Source: Treponema_C sp050320395 (GTDB lineage: Bacteria > Spirochaetota > Spirochaetia > Treponematales > Treponemataceae). Taken from it: a DNA stretch of 64,000 nucleotides. Shown here piece after piece: positions 60,143-64,000 of this stretch. The translations under genes and the position numbers were made by a program. Within the stretch, counting starts at the first letter, position 1, and every line of letters begins with the position of its first letter. The notes under the pieces are model-generated. The model ran no database searches. It was not told the DNA's origin and saw nothing but the letters and a program-made list of their open reading frames with translations. The stretch is from contig NZ_CP144459.1 in NCBI RefSeq assembly GCF_050320395.1, forward strand, positions 1,054,001-1,118,000, given 5' to 3'.

Positions 60143-61066
60143 TCATCTCCCCTTTTCAATCAACCTTATTCCAATTAAACCCAGTATAAGAGAAATTGAC
60201 AGCATAATAACAATAGGTACTGTTTCAAGTTTTCCGCTTGTTATTGAATGCTGCATATAATACAAGGGAGAAAGATGAGCTATCGTCTTCATCCACTCCG
60301 GCATATATTCAATCGGAAATAAAATACCTGAACAAATTCCCAACGGAAAAATAATTCCTGATGATATTCCCCATATAAGCCCTTCGTTTTTAATCACTCC
60401 TGCAACAAATATATAGATTCCCGTTGAAATAAAAAGTGCAACGGTAAATATAATTCCCAAATCAACTATGTTAGACTTTCCGAAATCATAGTTTGCAAAT
60501 TTATAAAACGTTAAAATTGCAAGTGTTGCAATCTCATATACAAACATAATTGCAAAACTTTTTCCCAGAATATAGGTGCTTAATTTTGTCTTGGAATTTT
60601 TTACCCTTAATAGTATTCCATTTCCTTTTTCTTGGATTAAAACGGTCGCTAACAAACCTGCCGCTGTCAGTAATTTAAACAGCATCGTTCCGATTGAATA
60701 GTTTATGCTTGGTCTTTCCGTAAAGACTTCAGCATTTTTATCCGCATTTTCTATTAAAGGTATTAACGGATTGTTTTCTATACTGCTGTAGTATTTTTCA
60801 ACTTCTCCGTTACTATTCGTCCGTATCACCAAAGTTCCTTGTGATATTCCTAAAAAATAATCTTTTTCTCTTTCTTCTATCTTCATCATTTTTATGTTTG
60901 TTACATTCGGAGCTTTTTCTCCGATATATGCAACGGTCGGGACATTTGAATATGCCAAAGTGATACTTACAAGCACTATCATAAATATGGGCATAATTAT
61001 CATTGAAACAATGAAGCCTTTTGTATTTCGTAAAACTTTGAAAGTAAAATTAAATGACTGTACCAT
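60143..61066 (-). CDS. ABC-2 type exporter permease
   Basis: Membrane subunit of 307 residues: one N-terminal helix (FIVSMIIMPIFMIVLVSITLAY), a long outside loop (about 40-125), then five helices ending GLIGIRLIEKGR, the plan of ABC-2 drug exporters. The conserved end (YMPEWMKTIAHLSPLYYMQHSI) is typical. It overlaps the next upstream permease gene by 17 bases. With the ATPase at 61810 it forms a three-gene operon controlled by the divergent TetR. Confidence 0.85.
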   Translation of the reverse strand: MVQSFNFTFKVLRNTKGFIVSMIIMPIFMIVLVSITLAYSNVPTVAYIGEKAPNVTNIKMMKIEEREKDYFLGISQGTLVIRTNSNGEVEKYYSSIENNPLIPLIENADKNAEVFTERPSINYSIGTMLFKLLTAAGLLATVLIQEKGNGILLRVKNSKTKLSTYILGKSFAIMFVYEIATLAILTFYKFANYDFGKSNIVDLGIIFTVALFISTGIYIFVAGVIKNEGLIWGISSGIIFPLGICSGILFPIEYMPEWMKTIAHLSPLYYMQHSITSGKLETVPIVIMLSISLILGLIGIRLIEKGR

Positions 61067-61823
61067 TTTTTATTCTCCTTTCTATAAAAGCAATACATAA
61101 TCCTGCAAATCCGAGAATGAAAGCAATCCAAATAAACAGCTCCCTTCCCATATTTACATGTATCAAATTTTTGTAAATTAACTTGTTAGCTAATGTCAAT
61201 GGAGATATGTACATCAAAACATTCATACATTTTGTATTTGACAATACGGACGTTAAACTCAAAGCTCCTCCGAAAAATCCCATAAACATAACTATCATTA
61301 AAATCGTATTGGAAAGCATTGCTCTATTTTGAACGATTAAGCCTATCAGAATTCCGAAAAGCATACTGACTATCGGCATACTGAGAAGAATTAAAATTGA
61401 CTTTAAAGGTATTTGCATATCAAAAATTACAGCAAATAAAATCAGATTGAAAACAATCATCACTACCGAGAATACATAGTGAGCAAAAAATTTAACCGAA
61501 ACAAATTTTCGTTTATCTACAATCCTATCCCAAATATGAAGCCTTCTTTCCTCAAATACACTCAGTCCAATCAAAATTGATGCCATTAAAAGCATAAAGT
61601 TCAACTCACTCACGGCAAATTGTATTTTTGCATCTAAAATCTGTCCGCTATATGGAACGATTTCTTTCGTAGCATTTATCTTGTGAGTAAACTCGGGACG
61701 ATGCAATAAATAATTTTTTGTTCCTTCACTCATAATGAATGTAATGATAAAAGGCAGTATCATGACAATGTAATAAACGGGATTTTTAACTATTCCCTTT
61801 ATCTCTTTTTTAAGCATATTCAC
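61050..61823 (-). CDS. ABC-2 type exporter permease
   Basis: Membrane subunit of 257 residues with the same plan as its neighbour (N-terminal helix YYIVMILPFIITFIMSE, outside loop, then five helices; SPLTLANKLIYKNLIHVN near the end). It overlaps the ATPase gene by 14 bases and the second permease by 17, so the operon is tightly coupled. The two permeases probably form a heterodimer. Confidence 0.85.
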   Translation of the reverse strand: MNMLKKEIKGIVKNPVYYIVMILPFIITFIMSEGTKNYLLHRPEFTHKINATKEIVPYSGQILDAKIQFAVSELNFMLLMASILIGLSVFEERRLHIWDRIVDKRKFVSVKFFAHYVFSVVMIVFNLILFAVIFDMQIPLKSILILLSMPIVSMLFGILIGLIVQNRAMLSNTILMIVMFMGFFGGALSLTSVLSNTKCMNVLMYISPLTLANKLIYKNLIHVNMGRELFIWIAFILGFAGLCIAFIERRIKNGTVI

Positions 61824-62526
61824 CGCCCCTTAAAACTTGCATAAACAAGTCGGAAAGATTGGATTTTTCGCGGCTTACTTCCGACATTTTATCAATAAGC
61901 TCCTTTGTATCTCCTTCAAGAATTAATTTTCCTTTATCCAAAAATATTATTTTATTACATAAAAATTCAACTTCGTCCAAATAATGTGAAGTATAAATGA
62001 TATTTAAACCTTCATTTTTTAAATCTTTAAGATATTCTAAAATTTCACTTCTTGAAATCGGATCAATTCCGACACAAACCTCATCGCAAATCAGCAGCTT
62101 AGGATTGTGAACCAAGGCTGTGATAAGATTTAATTTTCTTTTCATACCTCCGGATAAGTCCTTTGCCATGGTAGAAATTTTTTCTTTCAAACCGGCTTTT
62201 TCGATTAATTCCAGACTTCTCTCTTTAGCATATTTTTTATCCATTTTATAAGTTGAGGCAAAAAAGAGCAAATTATCCAAAACAGAAAGTTCAGGATAAA
62301 TCGCAAGTTCTTGTGGAACATATCCAATCTCCCAAATACTCAAATCTACAAACTTCAAATCTCCCTGAAATGAAATATTTTTTGTAATACAGTTAATCAA
62401 GGTACTCTTTCCCGCTCCGTTGATTCCAAGTATTCCATAAGCATTTTCATTTTCAAAGCTATAAGAAAAATCCGTAAGCGCAAGGAATTTTTTATACCGC
62501 TTTGTTAGCTGTTTTAATTCAATCAT
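61810..62526 (-). CDS. ABC exporter ATPase
   Basis: ATP-binding protein of 238 residues. Walker A GINGAGKST, signature LSGGMKRKLNL, Walker B LLICDEVCVGID, and the H-loop TSHYLDE. This is the CcmA/DrrA-like ATPase of ABC-2 exporters. Walker B has Cys before Asp-Glu instead of the usual Leu. The start at 62526 has GGAGAT 4 bases ahead. First gene of the operon; operators lie just upstream. Confidence 0.9.
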   Translation of the reverse strand: MIELKQLTKRYKKFLALTDFSYSFENENAYGILGINGAGKSTLINCITKNISFQGDLKFVDLSIWEIGYVPQELAIYPELSVLDNLLFFASTYKMDKKYAKERSLELIEKAGLKEKISTMAKDLSGGMKRKLNLITALVHNPKLLICDEVCVGIDPISRSEILEYLKDLKNEGLNIIYTSHYLDEVEFLCNKIIFLDKGKLILEGDTKELIDKMSEVSREKSNLSDLFMQVLRGGEYA

Positions 62527-62584
62527 AACTATCTCCTTATTTTGGTTTCTATTCTTCCTAATCATCAATGAATATTTTAAGAAG

Positions 62585-62658
62585 TACATTCATTGAAATT
62601 GAATGTATCACATTTTAAATAATAAGTCAATGAATTTTTACGACTTTTTATTCATTGA
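62585..62658. promoter_or_regulatory. candidate TetR operators (three ATTCATTGA words)
   Basis: The 9-mer ATTCATTGA occurs at 62588-62596 and 62650-62658, and inverted (TCAATGAAT) at 62627-62635. In addition TACATTCA/TGAATGTA (62585-62592, 62600-62607) forms a dyad. All lie between the exporter operon and the divergent TetR gene, as expected for a shared operator. Confidence 0.65.
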
Positions 62659-62718
62659 TTGATTTTTTTTAAAATAATTGCTATAATGGACACTGCAAAA
62701 AGTTTTATAGGAGAAAAG

Positions 62719-63294
62719 ATGCCGGCTAATTTTACAAAAGAAGAACGGGAAATTTTAATACAAAAATTTTATGAACAAGGATATGTTTTACTCAAAACCT
62801 ACGGATACAAAAAATTAAAAGTTTCCGATATTGCCGCCGCCATCGGTATCGGAACCGGGACGTTTTATCATTTTTTCAAAAGTAAGGATGAATTTATCAT
62901 TTGGCTCATCAAAAAAAGAAAAGAGGAAGCTTTTAATCGGTTTTTATTGCTGGCGGAAAAACACCCGAAAGGCATACCCTTTGAAGCTATGGAACAATAT
63001 TTGCTTGATACTATTTCGCACTTCAATCTTTACCGATTACTTTCTCAAGCCGAGTATAATAAGCTGCAAAAAAAATACGGCTTACTTGATAATAGGAATG
63101 AACAAACAAAGGAAAACGGAAAATTTATGATGGAAAAACTTGCAACGTCAAAAACGCTTGAAGACTTTCTTTTGTTTGCGGACGCATTTACAATAATCGT
63201 TATCGGCACTTCCGATTTGACTAAATTAAATCCTGAAGTTACCGATGAAGCAACAAAAAAATTACTGCACGCCGCCTGTAAGATGTTGTATTAG
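62719..63294 (+). CDS. TetR-family repressor
   Basis: Protein of 191 residues. The N-terminal helix-turn-helix reads GYKKLKVSDIAAAIGIGTGTFYHFFKSKDEFIIWLI, as in TetR proteins; the rest is helical and would bind the inducer. AGGAGA lies ahead of the ATG at 62719; the longer frame from 62659 covers the promoter. Divergent from the ABC-2 operon, which it probably represses. Confidence 0.88.
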   Translation: MPANFTKEEREILIQKFYEQGYVLLKTYGYKKLKVSDIAAAIGIGTGTFYHFFKSKDEFIIWLIKKRKEEAFNRFLLLAEKHPKGIPFEAMEQYLLDTISHFNLYRLLSQAEYNKLQKKYGLLDNRNEQTKENGKFMMEKLATSKTLEDFLLFADAFTIIVIGTSDLTKLNPEVTDEATKKLLHAACKMLY

Positions 63295-63374
63295 AATCAA
63301 ACATGTTGACAGCCTCAAAATACGCGGATTCTATCGGCTTATAATTAAAATCCGGTCCATCATCTTCCTGCCGA

Positions 63375-64000
63375 TTACCGCTGATTCGTTTTATACACAC
63401 GTATCGTATATGTTTTTGTACCCGCTTCGCTGAATTCGGGAGTAACGTAGACGGATATCGGATAGTAATACGGATACCCTTCAACGATAGGAATATCTAC
63501 ATCATCACCTTCGATTTTGCATGAAGCCGTACTGCTTACAGGAAGGGCTTTTACGTGTATACGCTTTACATCGGGGGCAATTTGAATGTCGTAAAGGTAT
63601 GAAGATTCGGCTGAAGGCTCCAGTACCTTTTCTTCCCCATTAACGGTTACCCTTACCGATTTCAAACTTGCGTCCTTACTTTTGGTTGTTTCTTTACGCT
63701 CTATTGTAAGGGTATACTGCTTTACGGTAACACCGTCTTCCGCCGTTACCGTGATTGTAAGCGTATTTAAGCCGGCATTAAGATGATAGGTTCCTTCACC
63801 GGTAACACGTGCGGCAGGATCGATTGTTTCCGCCGACACTTTTACAGGATTTTCTTCATAGGCGACCGATACCGAATATGCACTTTTATCCTCGGTTACA
63901 TCAATAGACTTATTACCGACAGTAATGTGCTTTAGTGCCGCGCTGCCGCCTTTTATTCCCGAACCTTCCCGTATTTTTATTTTTTGCGAACTGCCGATAT
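63375..64000 (-). CDS. cadherin-like beta-sandwich surface protein, C-terminal part (cut by window edge)
   Basis: The minus-strand frame is open from 64000 to the stop at 63375 (208 codons). One cadherin-like domain is visible (KHITVGNKSIDVTEDKSAYSVSVAYEENPVKVSAE, then GLNTLTITVTAEDGVTVKQYTLTIERK), followed by a related last segment (DASLKSVRVTVNGEEKVLEP ... EAGTKTYTIRVYKTNQR). Such repeats are common in large Treponema envelope proteins. The start and any signal peptide lie outside the window. Base composition is back to that of the core genome. Confidence 0.78.
   Translation of the reverse strand, partial: IGSSQKIKIREGSGIKGGSAALKHITVGNKSIDVTEDKSAYSVSVAYEENPVKVSAETIDPAARVTGEGTYHLNAGLNTLTITVTAEDGVTVKQYTLTIERKETTKSKDASLKSVRVTVNGEEKVLEPSAESSYLYDIQIAPDVKRIHVKALPVSSTASCKIEGDDVDIPIVEGYPYYYPISVYVTPEFSEAGTKTYTIRVYKTNQR

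Overview
The window looks like a 64 kb chromosomal piece of a host-associated Treponema (spirochaete). The evidence is a tmRNA whose tag ends DYALAA, a murB/cysS/RpoE-like sigma/double-cNMP-domain cluster and an rplM-rpsI-recX operon like those I recall from Treponema genomes, several chemoreceptors, a diverged second-type EF-G, an archaeal-type UMP kinase, and relaxed lipoprotein signals. The species cannot be fixed from the sequence. Most of the window has moderate GC. Two blocks (about 14.3-16.85 kb and 50.45-63.3 kb) are visibly AT-richer and hold accessory, broken or Firmicutes-like genes.

Layout. 0-6.5 kb: start of an alpha-L-fucosidase (GH29), a chemoreceptor, and an LplB/YtcP-type sugar ABC importer with its binding protein but no ATPase. 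6.5-8.8 kb: tandem DNA hairpins, a methyltransferase, and an Rpn-family nuclease gene broken twice by hairpin clusters. 8.8-14.3 kb: membrane-bound AraC regulator, EF-G paralogue, tRNA-Leu(GAG), MFS transporter. 14.4-16.85 kb: gene graveyard (orphan RelB-like antitoxin, KAP-type NTPase with several frameshifts, PIN-domain remnant). 16.9-31.7 kb: CDF metal exporter, frameshifted 7TM chemoreceptor, lipase-like protein, tmRNA, cardiolipin synthase, PEGA-domain surface protein, RadC, glucosaminidase, UMP kinase, a sigma/anti-sigma/transglutaminase-like operon, cysS. 31.7-50.1 kb: murB, cNMP-domain regulator, exported proteins, TPR and PilZ proteins, aldo/keto reductase, AzlCD, ribosomal proteins, an orphan HTH-receiver protein, a GDPD, an MFS transporter plus GH112 beta-galactoside phosphorylase, an ABC-F protein and a DEAD-box helicase. 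50.1-63.3 kb: accessory island with a 112-bp tandem hairpin repeat, scars of a type I restriction gene and a second KAP NTPase, a broken AraC gene, a pair of ABC exporter half-transporters with their AraC regulator, small single-gene units, and a TetR-controlled ABC-2 exporter. 63.4-64 kb: end of a cadherin-like repeat protein.

How genes work together. Fucosidase, Lpl-type importer and the GH112 phosphorylase/MFS pair suggest foraging of fucosylated and galacto-N-biose-type host glycans. The membrane AraC protein at 8.8 kb is a candidate regulator of the importer. The sigma factor, zinc-finger anti-sigma factor and membrane-anchored TIG/transglutaminase-like protein form one envelope-signalling operon whose last protein seems to lack its catalytic cysteine.

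Three observations stand out. First, at least nine genes lack a Shine-Dalgarno site and start 6-8 bp after a -10 box, often with a well-spaced -35, which points to widespread leaderless transcription. Second, clusters of two to four perfect hairpins with unrelated arm sequences occur between genes and have broken at least two genes at three places, as if a hairpin-cluster element were mobile. Third, several defence or toxin-antitoxin type genes survive only as scars.
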